Shown here piece by piece: positions 42,901 through 51,400 of a stretch of DNA of 64,000 nt (the stretch's first letter is position 1; every line of letters begins with the position of its first letter). The position numbers and the translations under genes are program-made. The notes below the pieces were generated by a model that was not told the origin of the DNA, ran no database searches, and saw only the letters and a program-made list of their open reading frames with translations. Source of the DNA: Blastobasis lacticolella (taxonomy: Eukaryota > Arthropoda > Insecta > Lepidoptera > Blastobasidae); the NCBI GenBank assembly GCA_905147135.1, contig LR990050.1:18784001-18848000 (forward strand), given 5' to 3'.

Positions 42901-45900
42901 CTCTTCCGAAATGCAATGTTACAGCGCCTCCTCCATTCACCAAAAGGTCGAACCAGCCATCTTCTCTGGTCAAGGTGAACCCTTCTAGGGGTGTGGAAGT
43001 CGAAACCCTGACTCCGACCAAGCCAGAGCCAAGAGAAGTGACCACACGACCCCTGATAACGGCTGAGCGACTGCAAAATTGAGCGTTAGTGTAAATTTCC
43101 TGATACTTGAAATGAATATGGCATGCTTATTCATCAACTTCATGAGGGAATCTAATTCTGAGGTACTGGTGATAACTATCCTGGAGACTAGATATACGGC
43201 GGTTATTTAAGAAATTGTCTAAGATCTAGTTACTATTCTCTACTCTATTGAGAGTGGATTTACAATATTCGACTTTGCTAAGGTAGATACTGAAGATGTG
43301 ATACACTATTCCATAATAAAAATACTTTCTATAAATCGGTACAAATAAAAAGCGAACACATGACTCACAGGACACAGTAAAGAACAACTAAATACGACAA
43401 AACATGCAACCAATGTAAATAATATGAATACATAGGTAATTATAATGTGTATTGCCAATTAGTAATATATACCGTAAATAGATACAGATAATGGGTCTAC
43501 ATTTAACACACACAATCCTATATCGGGCGTTGTCATCTTACCTCGTGTTGAAGTGATTCCAAAACATACTGGGCAGCGTTAGAAAGGCGACAGAAAAGAA
43601 CAAGTAAGTATCATCGTTGGATACAATATTAATTTAGAAGAGGAAATTTTTTAGTTCGTGTTAGTTTATATGAACGTAAACAGGGAGATATTTTCACAAA
43701 TAAATTTATGGACATGCAAGTGCTAAATCAATGTCAGTTTTACAAATTCTTGTCAGATTAGGATGAAACATAAAACGATTACAAGTCAGTAATTTATAAA
43801 CAGGTGTTTAGGACAGTAAGGATAACAATATGGAACACTCTTATAAAAATAAACACTGGGATCGACTGGGGCACAACATTGCGTATCTTATAATAACAGA
43901 TATTTTCACAGTTTCGTTGTACAAATATTAAATTTGCAGTTATTATTGTACAAAGAGAGAATCAGCGGACATTACATTTTAGAGCAATAAGAGAAAGTTA
44001 ATGTCAGCTGATTCTGGAGTGTTAATAAGTTGACAGTTAACATCAAACATCGAGTCTCACCTTTCGTTGAAGGTTTCCTGTTTCGCGTAGTTCTGTAGAC
44101 TACCTTCGTCGATGAGGAACTTCATCCTCTCGAAGAAGGAGGCGGTGATGGCTGGAGGTTGCTTCCTAAGCAGAATGTCCGTGGGTTTTGGCGAAGACAC
44201 ACACAGTTGGCTTCCTTTGCAGGCGGCGCTTTGACAGCATTCCGGATCCTCGCAGTCTACCAAACCGTCTGAATAGAGAAAGTTCATTTTAAAATAGAAA
44301 ACGGTCCCGTACCTTTGTTCCCGATGTGTCAGTTATCTAGACTAATATTATAAAGAGGAAAGGTTTTGATTTGTTATTTGTTTGTATTGAATAGGCTTCG
44401 AAACTACTGGACCGATTTCAAAAATTCTTTCACCGTTGGGAAGCTGCACTATCCCCGGGTGACATAGGCTATATACCCGTGTACCCGTAGTGGTACCCGT
44501 GCGAAGCCGGGGCGGCTGCTAGTTCCTTATAATTTAAAACCTTCACAATTACTTAAACGAACTTGATTAGATTTTGATATATAGAGCATCCTTACCCTTG
44601 TCATTGTCCTTGGAATCGTCACAAATTTGTTCTTTCAAGGTCGTGCAATCAGGGCCGTCCCAGCCGTCGAAGCATTTGCACTCCCAGTGGCCGTCGTTGG
44701 CGACTCTGCACTGTCCGTGTCCCGCACATCCTCGCGGGCACCCTTCCAGAGTGCAGTGTCGCCCATTCCAACCAGATACGCAAAGGCAGGTGCCGTTCTT
44801 GCATTGCCCGTGGTCGCTGCAGCGGGCGTCGCAGAGCTTGGCAGTGCAGAACTCTCCAGTCCACCCGGAGTCGCAGACACAGGACTCGCCGACGCATCTG
44901 CCGTGAGTGCCGCAATCGAGGTCGCAAACCTCTGTAAAATTAGAGAAAATATTGTAAGTACTCAAAGTAGAAATTAGTTCATAACAAGAAGAATATATTT
45001 AGAAGTTTTATAACAAGAAAATAATCTTAACTCGTCTCAATTAAAAAAATATTTTTTTACCTTTAGAACAGTCGTCGCCAGACCATCGCGCGTGGCATGT
45101 GCAGGTTTGTGTGTCCACATCGAAGGTTCCATGTCCAGAGCAATCCGGCAGGCACTGAAGCGCATCTTTGTCCATTGTGGCGCAATCCAGTCCCTTCCAG
45201 CCCTTCTTGCAGATGCAGGAGCCTCCAATGCAGAATCCGTGGCCAGAACACGTTGGGTGGGGGCAGTCTACGTCGGCGCAGAACTTCCCTTTGTATCCTC
45301 GTACGCAGGAGCACTTGCCATTGACACAGTGGCCGTGGCCGTTGCAATCTGGGACTTCGCACTCGTCGTGTCTCAATGAGCACTCCTTGCCCTTCCAACC
45401 AGGGTTGCATTGGCACTCTCCGTTTATGTACTCGCCGCGTTGACTGCACAAGACTGGGCATACACCTGAAATTATTTACAAGTCTCATCATCATAATCAC
45501 CACTGTCTATATTTCACTAGGTTTAAGTAAGTAAGGATTGATTTTATAAACACAACGTTAGTATTAGTTGGAAAATTAAAGACTTCAACTTACTTTCACT
45601 ACAATCGTCGCCACCGAAGCCAGGTTGGCATTGGCAGTGTCCCATGAGGCACTCTCCCTTCCCTGAGCATCCGTTCGGGCAGTTTTGTGTCATGTCTTCA
45701 GCTACCATTGCGATGAATGAGATTTCCTGGGGATCGCCATCGTCATTGTACAGGGAGAGGAACCAGTGACCTTGCTCCATGTAATGGGTCACTTCTTTCT
45801 TGACCGATGGCTGTGAAAATAACGTTCATAAGTTAGACTTTGTTTTCAATGTGAATGACAGTAAGGTTTCTGAATTAAAAGTAAGGTGGTTCTACTCACG

Positions 45901-48900
45901 TGTGAAGCTCGGGTGGTCCTTGCTTTGAATCCACTCAGAACTTCCAAGAAATGGTACTGCGTGTGTGTCGGCAATGCATTTCGCCTCGCGTAAACGCCTA
46001 TCGACGCTCCTCGAGGTATCATGTAGTCGAATTTCACGTATGTGGCTTCAGATTGATAGAACTGCATGTTCCAGTAACTATATGGAGGGATTTCTTTTGA
46101 TAACTTGTCACCTAAAGAGATTTGTTTGAATGTCGTCCCATCGGGTGGGAATGACTGTGCAGGGAACGTTCGCGCACCTATAAGAAATGTAACTGTTAGT
46201 CACGCTAAAAAATTGTATTTAATTTGAATAGCTGATTCTTGCTGCCAAATTGACTACATGCGAATGTGGTGAAACTTTTATTTAACTATTATCTAACCTA
46301 AAACTACAAGAATAGCTTTCAGGGTATACAATACATCTAAAGGCACATGCAAGAAAAACCCACATTACTTATGAAGTAATAGGCATCTCGTATAAAAAGA
46401 ATACAAGCTTGGAAGTAGTGGTAATGCATATTAGTACGTTATTCACCAAATTGGAAAGAGACCTAAACCATGATTTCAGTGACGGTTAGTAGGTTATTCG
46501 TCAAAGTTAAATTCAATGACCTCACCTTCCAATATAAGAATTGGTGGAGGTATAACCTTTGGACATACGCACTGAGGCACTTCAGTGGTTGGTAATTCTT
46601 CCTTAGTCGGTTCAGTAGTTATATCCGTAATCGATTCAGTGAAATCAGACATTTCTGTATCAGTAGACGTCGCAGAGGTCTCTGTAGAAACTGTGCTAAT
46701 ATCCACATTATCGAATTCTGTTGCACTAGTACTATTATTGCTTGTGATATCTCTTCCGGTGGTCGGCTTATAAGTTGTGCTACCATAATCGTCGTAGAAA
46801 TCATCTGTAGAAGTTTCAGTCATACAAACAGGACACGCACATTCGCAACTACCTCCCACGATTCCAGATTTTATACCCAAATTATTTTGATTCAAACCTT
46901 CTGTACTTATAGGTCTATTAAAATTTGTGGGTTGAGTGGGTTCAGGTTCCATAGGGGTAATTTGGATAGTGGGTATTTCATTAGAATCGCCAACTGTCGG
47001 CACTTTAACTGTTAATGAATAAAATGGTTTGTATATATTTTCTGTGTCATCAGAGGAAATCGTGAGGTTAATTAACACATGTTTGGCGTTAGGTACTGCA
47101 TCGGAGGTTTTCGTTTCAGTGGCCTTTACAGTGGCATAGCTAGATTCCGTGGTTGTGGTTGTATTATTTACAGTGGTTGGAGTTGTATTATTTACAGTAT
47201 TATTAGTGTTAATTTCACTCGGTGATAAAGTGGACACGACATGCTCTGTGCTCGCATCAGTCTGTTTCTTGGTCACAACACTTTCTGTAGTAGATGTGAT
47301 TGTTAAAGGTGTTTCTTTGGTGGTAGTAGGTAAAACAGCTGTTACATGAGGAGGAACAGACGATTTTTCTATCTTATAGGATCGATGTTCATTGTTATAA
47401 TGCAATGTGTTTACATTGCCTTCGGGTTCAATTGAGTCGTTTGGAGTTATGTGCAATACTTCTCTGACTTCATTGAATCGGGACAATAGTTTAATGTATT
47501 GCAATTTTTGAACTCCGTAGGAATAAATTGATGGGAATGCATCGCCTTGCATGTTTTCGGGTTCATAAGCTATATTGTCTTTATTAGTCATTTCAGGTTC
47601 TTCGTGAATTCCCTTTTCAGTTGCCACGTCGGGTGGCTGTTCCAATGTTAGTTTATTGTTTTCTTCATGTTTGTTATTGACACTGTCCGGAGTTGTTAAG
47701 GTTGTAATGATATTTTGAGTGGTAGTGGTGATTATGGTAGTGCTCTCCGGGGTATTTTCCTTCGATGATACTTTACGTGACGATGATTCAAGCTTAGTAC
47801 TAGATGTTAGAACACCATTATCGACCGAAATATTATCCACAGACACAGAAGCTTTGTTAGCACCCCCGTCTTCTTCGACAGCCCCTTCGCTGTCCGTCGT
47901 CACACCATGCACTAAGCTACCAGTGTTCACAGAAGGCGTAGTGATTAGTTCATGCATAACTACAGTGGAAGAATCCGAAGAAACAGAGTTGGTGGCAGAA
48001 GCATGCCCATCTACGCTTCTACGGCGGCGCGAGTGGACATCGTTACCTGAGCCTGAAGAAGGCGAACTCTGGTGCGGCCTTGTTAAAGACTTATTACTGG
48101 AATCAACTGTGGCCTTCGACGGCGGAAGCAGTTCCGTCGACTCGCCGACTAGTACTGTACACGCTTTTGAGTTTTGATATGACCAGTTGACAAAGTACGA
48201 CGCTGTGAAAGAGAAAAGTTGGGTTACTTAAAGCATATAACTAAATAAGAACTAATAAAGTAGAAGCAGATATTTTAAGCTGTGTTATTAACAACAAATT
48301 AAGAAATCAATTCTCACTCAAATTCCATTCTACAGACGTAGCGCGTAAGAGTATACTGAGTTATGCGCAACGTCTACTATAATGATAATTTAATTCCAGA
48401 TTGAGCCTACCAAAGTTACCAGGCGTCAGTGAGGTGCAACTGAAGAACCTAACAACAAAACCTTGGACACTTACCTGACATATACGACGCAATGGCCAAC
48501 AGGAGAACGAAGAGCACTATAAACACTACGGCAGTGCACTTCCAGGAGCATCTCGAAGAGAAGCCCTTCCGGAAGTGGAACCGAGAGGCTCCGGGAGGGA
48601 AGTGCGTTGCTCGGAGGTTGTTCCTCACGGGCAGCACCGGCACTGGCACCCCGAAGGCAGGGTGCGCCCTCTCGCTCCTATCCATACGCTCCAGTGTACT
48701 TTTGTCTTGCTTCCCCGGACTACTGCACGATGAGTTCGACTTGTAGTCCATAGACGGATTCTTTTGGATGTCCCCTGCGGGAGAGAAGCGGGAGTTAGTA
48801 CGTAATGCGTGTTTCCTTACAAGTGCAAGTAAATTTTTTTATAAAAAATATACGCTGGCAAATTGTGAGTAGGTATCTACAGAATTTAATTTATTGTTGT

Positions 48901-50122
48901 TTGATAGATAGTCAGCCTATGTACCGTTTTAAGATAAAATTCTTAGTTTAGACGTAATTATCAATCAATGGTGTAGTGTAGATAACTTACACTCATACAT
49001 TAACAGTGAGTGTAAGTATTAGTCTTTATACTGAGCCACATTTCAATTCGAAGGTCTGCGAAATATATACAGTAGCAATCCCAACGACCGTGATCGAAAC
49101 GTGAACGATGTTTTAAATAACGTTCTTTACTTTATTCGAACATTTTCAATGTTTAACTGTTTAAAAGCTGGCGGCAACTGCGGAGAATTTATTCAGAAGT
49201 GCATGCTCTTCTGTCGAATAATTGACGTTGGACGGGTTACAACGTAGAAAATACTTTGGCGCAACATGCCAAAAAGTCAAAAAGGTCGTTGACTTCTGAT
49301 TGTAGAACAGGTGAATTTATGATGATTAATGAATGCAAATGCCATCTGTTATGTGTTGTCGGAGTTTGTGCCAGAACGCACTTGTCAAGATGCTCTACTT
49401 GCCGACTGTCGTTCCTAGAGATCACCCAACACATGTTCAAAGTAAACTGACGTGCTAAACACATATTATTATATTAAACGGGACTCACACGCGGGGTGGG
49501 TGTAACCCTGCCGAACCGTCAGGAAAACAAATCGAAAAGGTACGTACCAATATAGGTAACTAAATCACTGGTTGCTTGTACAATGCATTGCAAGCTTACC
49601 AAAGCGCTGTCACTTAGCGGTCTGAAACCACACAAGCGAGCTCCCATCCAGACTCCTTCCTTAAGGTAGGACTTACCCGAGGGCATGAAGAAGTTACCAC
49701 TAGGCGTTCGCATCAGGCACGAGGCTTCGAAGTCAACCCGCTAAGGGAGAGCCCTCACGCAATCCACAATCTTGTTCATTTCACAATCATATGCCACATC
49801 AGCCAGCTCTCTTTTTTTAACTTGGGTTTTACCAGAGAGCACGTAGACGTTCCACCAGGCATGAGGGCTTGGAGTCAACCTGCTAAGAGAGTCCTTGGCG
49901 GGTTGACTCCACTGCACATGCTTCTGTCCCGTCAGCCAGCCTTCCTGAACTTGGACTCACCTGAGGGCACGTAGAAGTTCCCGCTGGGGGTTCGCACCAG
50001 GCACGAGGGCTCGAAGTCGGCCAAGTCGGCCGGGTTGCCGGTGATGCGGCCGTTTAGCCGAGGCATGGTCGGGTTGCGGGGTGGCACATCGGGCGGCGGC
50101 CGGGAGCCTTCGAGCAGGCAGC
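33873..50122 (-). CDS. Ten-m: Teneurin-m, 17 exons covering all but the N-terminal intracellular part
   Basis: Ten-m is a type II transmembrane cell-adhesion protein used in synaptic partner matching, axon guidance and epithelial boundaries. Seventeen exons join without a frame break: 9,209 bp, or 3,068 residues plus stop, after a partial first codon. Order in this partial numbering: intracellular tail, TM about 133-152, furin-like RRRR about 212, Ser/Thr-rich stalk to about 712, teneurin-specific region, eight EGF repeats about 840-1110, carboxypeptidase-like and FN-plug-like region, NHL propeller about 1480-1850, YD shell, RHS core (RLYDPVVGQWMTP) near 2730, ABD-like and Tox-GHH-like domains, then RYPQLADDPANIAF and a basic tail. 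It matches insect Ten-m rather than Ten-a in the FNESMFWNHFNT and KYPQLADDP-type motifs. The first exons lie beyond the window, right of an intron longer than 13.8 kb. Confidence 0.96.
33976..34627 (-). other. Ten-m intron with retroposon scrap
   Basis: At about 34040-34200 the + strand resembles the 6882-7141 retroposon (CTAATGTGTTCGAGGGAG, AATGGGCAGCAGTG, GGAGATTATGGCAAAACCCT). Otherwise nothing clear. Confidence 0.5.
34628..34887 (-). CDS. Ten-m: Ten-m exon: C-terminal Tox-GHH-like domain / TCAP region
   Basis: 260 bp, phase 0 to 2. It encodes VRVHAVGPSAAGALVVLRYG, then ERAKLLKHAHKRAAARAWER, then EKALVAAGWEGRGAWTEEEK and EELISHGVVDGWAAKDVHSI. The domain descends from bacterial polymorphic-toxin nucleases, but in animals it serves as the extracellular C-terminus (TCAP peptide region). 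GC is far above the neighbouring exons, mainly through GCG/GCC and CGC codons. Confidence 0.95.
34888..36128 (-). other. Ten-m intron
   Basis: About 1.2 kb. No exon seen. A tract at 35205-35395 is GC-richer, and the 35870-36040 part is repeat-like. Nothing further recognised. Confidence 0.45.
36129..36500 (-). CDS. Ten-m: Ten-m exon: ABD-like domain
   Basis: 372 bp, phase 0 to 0. It encodes VNDKLADIDFVPTPLLKMEP, RVSYKRGVFGEGVLISRVDG, ANSVVEDVITTVFNNSHFLD, VHFSIHDQDVFYFVKDNSLK and ends in SQDETNDQGLE. This is the antibiotic-binding-domain-like part that protrudes from the YD shell. Confidence 0.95.
36636..40422 (-). CDS. Ten-m: Ten-m exon: NHL, YD shell and RHS core
   Basis: A single 3,787-bp exon of about 1,262 residues, phase 2 to 0 (acceptor CATTATTTCCAG, donor GTGACT). 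It opens TTRVSYRYHMALSPLDGTLY and continues NHL blades (YISDPESHQI, LAYPKGVAV). The C-rich ESKCNCLERGCDCFEADHF segment follows, then many YD repeats (YKYDEFGRLTSAVTPTGR, YDRFNRLTRWSWGDLNETYG, YDDHGRIKTV, YDENGNVIGV), closing with the RHS-core RLYDPVVGQWMTPSWE and FGVMSGLQCIIEK. These domains build the large hollow barrel of the teneurin ectodomain. No stop or frameshift. Confidence 0.98.
40423..40803 (-). other. Ten-m intron
   Basis: 381 bp, no other features seen. Confidence 0.6.
40804..41077 (-). CDS. Ten-m: Ten-m exon: NHL blade with a Gly/Ala-rich insert
   Basis: 274 bp, phase 1 to 2. It encodes ILQKGDGTNIYLKHKPRLII and TTMGDGRQRALECGGD, then a low-complexity Gly/Ala run of about 14 residues (CAGGAGAGGAGGARP), then LLAPVALAAAPDGSLFVGDF and NLVRKISTDGTVRTVVKL. 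The GC of this stretch is extreme. NHL-type DG-L-V-D motifs are clear. The exon joins to the next through AA|C (Asn). Confidence 0.94.
41247..41655 (-). CDS. Ten-m: Ten-m exon: entry into the NHL propeller
   Basis: 409 bp, phase 0 to 1. It encodes VVQESLQIPGTGLNLVYHSS, RAAGYLSTIQLQLTPEKVPP and further on YRQRVYGVTTALVKVGYQYT, then KLSGHDMSISDVGGWNLDIH and HRYNFHEG. It closes the FN-plug and leads into the NHL barrel. Confidence 0.95.
41948..42124 (-). CDS. Ten-m: Ten-m exon: FN-plug-like region
   Basis: 177 bp, phase 0 to 0. It encodes VVIIDEVVMTTSEEKTNMGP, then CLAHDYDAMKPVVLATWKHG, then FQGACPDKSAILAESQ. It is clearly the teneurin block ending in ILAESQ. Confidence 0.95.
42125..42853 (-). 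other. Ten-m intron
   Basis: 729 bp. The 42520-42760 part resembles neither a repeat nor an exon (AATGCCACTTCCTAATG, TCGCGAGAAATAAATG). No gene. Confidence 0.5.
42854..43070 (-). CDS. Ten-m: Ten-m exon: carboxypeptidase-like regulatory region
   Basis: 217 bp, phase 2 to 0. It encodes RSAVIRGRVVTSLGSGLVGV, then RVSTSTPLEGFTLTREDGWF, then DLLVNGGGAVTLHFGRAPFK and SQVVFVPWNE. The -G-V-V---G--L-GV-V fold is typical of carboxypeptidase regulatory-like beta sandwiches. Confidence 0.95.
43071..43541 (-). other. Ten-m intron downstream of the microexon
   Basis: 471 bp, AT-rich, nothing else recognised. Confidence 0.55.
43542..43568 (-). CDS. Ten-m: Ten-m 27-bp microexon
   Basis: Between the acceptor CTTTCTAACGCTGCCCAG and the donor GTAAGATG lies a 27-bp exon. 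It completes a Ser codon, encodes MFWNHFNT, and gives two bases to the next Ser. The joined protein reads FNESMFWNHFNTSRSAVIRG, matching the conserved insect FNESVFWNYFNTSRSAVIRG stretch. It is symmetrical (phase 2 to 2), so skipping would keep the frame. Confidence 0.9.
43569..44060 (-). other. Ten-m intron upstream of the microexon
   Basis: 492 bp, AT-rich, nothing else recognised. Confidence 0.55.
44061..44268 (-). CDS. Ten-m: Ten-m exon: Cys-rich region to FN-plug-like start
   Basis: 208 bp, phase 1 to 2. It encodes DGLVDCEDPECCQSAACKGS, QLCVSSPKPTDILLRKQPPA, ITASFFERMKFLIDEGSLQN and YAKQETFNE. The last Ser codon is split with the following 27-bp microexon. Confidence 0.95.
44339..44522 (+). 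mobile_element. Helitron-like remnant in a Ten-m intron
   Basis: It begins near TCTAGACTAATATTATAAAG, contains AAACTACTGGACCGATTT and ends GCGAAGCCGGGGCGGCTGCT followed by AGT. The GC hairpin and CTAG-T end are as in lepidopteran Helitrons. It occupies roughly half of the intron 44269-44595. Confidence 0.6.
44596..44931 (-). CDS. Ten-m: Ten-m exon: EGF repeats 6-8
   Basis: 336 bp, phase 1 to 1. It has EGF 6 (VCDLDCGTHGRCVGESC), EGF 7 (CDARCSDHGQCKNGTC), EGF 8 (CPRGCAGHGQCRVANDG), and then the start of the Cys-rich CDDSKDNDK motif. The GTAAGG donor gives the join to DGLVDCEDPECC. Confidence 0.96.
45061..45465 (-). CDS. Ten-m: Ten-m exon: EGF repeats 2-5
   Basis: 405 bp, phase 1 to 1, coding four EGF repeats. 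EGF 2 (CPVLCSQRGEYINGECQC) has Tyr where a Cys is expected, and EGF 5 (CLPDCSGHGTFDVDTQTC) has Phe. These unpaired-Cys repeats are the known sites of covalent teneurin dimerisation, and both are conserved here. EGF 3 (CEVPDCNGHGHC) and EGF 4 (CPHPTCSGHGFC) are complete. Confidence 0.96.
45594..45810 (-). CDS. Ten-m: Ten-m exon: end of juxta-EGF region and EGF repeat 1
   Basis: 217 bp, phase 0 to 1. It encodes VTHYMEQGHWFLSLYNDDGD, AEDMTQN, then EGF 1 (CPNGCSGKGECLMGHCQCQ ... DDCSE). All six EGF cysteines are present. Confidence 0.95.
45900..46177 (-). CDS. Ten-m: Ten-m exon: juxta-EGF beta-rich region
   Basis: 278 bp, ends in phase 0. It encodes ARTFPAQSFPPDGTTFKQIS, then PYSYWNMQFYQSEATYVKFD, then YMIPRGASIGVYARRNALPT and HTQYHFLEVLSGF. 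This conserved teneurin block sits between the stalk and the EGF repeats. The donor is GTGAGT. Confidence 0.95.
46178..46525 (-). other. Ten-m intron
   Basis: 348 bp. No feature beyond splice sites. Confidence 0.55.
46526..48202 (-). CDS. Ten-m: Ten-m exon: Ser/Thr-rich extracellular stalk
   Basis: 1,677 bp (559 codons), phase 1 to 1, after the acceptor CTCTTTCACAG. It starts ASYFVNWSYQNSKACTVLVG. About 60 residues past the membrane lies HSRRRRSV, a furin-type site. The rest is extremely rich in Thr, Ser, Val and Asn with many NxS/T sites, hence mucin-like and probably heavily glycosylated. A Cys cluster CECACPVC lies in the last third and VPQCVCPKVIPPP near the end. Nothing in it looks like a folded domain. 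Confidence 0.93.
48475..48774 (-). CDS. Ten-m: Ten-m exon: intracellular end and transmembrane helix
   Basis: 300 bp, phase 1 to 1. It reads GDIQKNPSMDYKSNSSC, a linker with several Pro and Arg, then RCSWKCTAVVFIVLFVLLLA and IASYMS. The hydrophobic run of about 20 residues is the single TM helix, and a basic stretch before it sets the type II topology (N-terminus inside). Confidence 0.95.
48775..49676 (-). other. Ten-m intron
   Basis: AT-rich with several TTAAAT-like tracts. No exon seen apart from the relic copies listed separately at 49677-49893. Confidence 0.5.
49677..49740 (-). pseudogene. Partial duplicate of the Ten-m intracellular exon, copy 1
   Basis: The minus strand reads DFEASCLMRTPSGNFFMPS(G) in an open frame followed by a good donor (CCCTCGG|GTAAGT), matching DFEPSCLVRTPSGNFYVPS of the true exon. 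Upstream the similarity ends at CCTTAG|CGGGTTGAC. Use of that AG would not give the needed phase (CG GGT TGA), so as it stands it cannot replace the real exon. Confidence 0.72.
49833..49893 (-). pseudogene. Partial duplicate of the Ten-m intracellular exon, copy 2
   Basis: The minus strand has GACTCCAAGCCCTCATGCCT then GGTGGAACGTCTACGTGCTC, matching the DFEPSCLV ... NFYVPS codons with a deletion of the RTPSG part, and a degenerate donor (CTG|GTAAAA). The 10-bp arms GGAGTCAACC / GGTTGACTCC (49871-49880 and 49901-49910) form an inverted repeat around its edge. Confidence 0.6.
49961..50122 (-). CDS. Ten-m: Ten-m exon: intracellular segment
   Basis: 162 bp, phase 1 in and out (acceptor CGTTCTTCCACAG, donor GTGAGT). 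It encodes CLLEGSRPPPDVPPRNPTMP, RLNGRITGNPADLADFEPSC and LVRTPSGNFYVPS. The PPDVPPRNPTM-RLNGR and RTPSGN-Y-P motifs are typical of insect teneurin cytoplasmic tails. Two partial relic copies of its 3' half lie just downstream. Confidence 0.92.
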
Positions 50123-51400
50123 CTGTGGAAGAACGAGGTCTGGGTTAGGGCTTGAGGTCAGAATTCAGATATATTCCTTTTAAATTGCGATGCAAAAAGA
50201 GATATATGCGAGGCTAGGGTGTTAAGTCAGGACAGAGCAAAGTGGCGGTCTATAGTCTCTGGCTACCCTACCTGTGGGACAGAGGCGTAAGCTTTATGTA
50301 TGTATGTGTGTAAAAGAGTGTTTGAAATGTGTAGGTATCTGTGTATCTGTCTGTGGCACCGTGGCTCCTAAATGTTCAATGATTTCGAGCGTTTTTCCTT
50401 ATTTAACCAGTAAGGCTAACAAGTGTGTCCGCGACACAGCTCGCGCCGCGAGAGAGCGTTTGTTCCCTTCTCTCAATACTAAGATGACAGAGATAGCAGT
50501 ATCTATGTCGCGCCTTTTCTCGCTTATCGCGCGCGAGATCAATTTGTGCTAGCCCTACAGTTATGGTTCTAGTTCAAGATATGGTTCTAAAATAATACGT
50601 ATAATGAATAAGCTATATAATAGCAGTCAAGCTAAGTCAGTCCCAAATTACAGTTCAGTAGCCAGCTTCTATCGTCTCTATTGGATTTAGCAGCAATCTC
50701 AAAAAAGTCTAGCATCTGATTAGACATCTCGAAGAATTGTTATGTAAGAGAAAGAGTAGGAAACAACGTTGTGATTTTGAGAGCATCTCTCAGGATATTT
50801 GGTATACCAATTTGAGCAAAATTGCAAGACACGATTCTCTGGTCAGAGTTCATCTAAACTTAATTTAATAAAAGGTGGGTCTTTTTAATTGTCATATAAA
50901 TCAACCTCTGAAGATTCCACTTTAATTAAATACGCTCTTTCATACGCATCCTCGCAAATATGAAAACAAGATACTCCAAAATATGAAACACATTTTCCCT
51001 TCGTTAGTTGCTAACACGATAAAAGCTTTCAAGTAACATATTATCTTAATTTGACAAAAAATTGAGGATAAACATTTTTAACGTAAAAAGCTTCACCTTT
51101 CTTTGTAGCCCGATTACTCGGAGCGAATACAATGTCAAAATCTTATTTTAATAAAGTTGAAACGTCGCAATATCTATTTGAGAAACGGTTATGACGTAAT
51201 CTTAGTAAGTATTGCGAGAATCTCAAGAATTTAATATCAGTAATAATATCAGAGCTCGAATTCGCTGGGTCGTAATCAAAATAAATATGTAGAATTATTC
51301 CAACAATTCTGTACGCCGAATCTTTTCTCGAGACTGCATTCTGCATTTAAAGTTGAAGTGTAAGTACTGGGAAGTAAGTAGTAACTGTACTTTATGAAGA
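50123..51400 (-). other. Start of the large Ten-m 5' intron
   Basis: AT-rich. A short repeat-like segment at 50400-50565 (AAGTGTGTCCGCGACACAGC, TGTGCTAGCCCTAC) looks like a dispersed lepidopteran repeat. No exon seen. Confidence 0.5.

Noticed and set aside
45168..45443. + strand and alternate-frame open frames across the EGF exons
   Set aside because: Shadows of the minus-strand EGF repeats, whose Cys spacing is unmistakable.
47149..48177. + strand open frames rich in Val and Ser
   Set aside because: Antisense of the Thr/Ser-rich Ten-m stalk.
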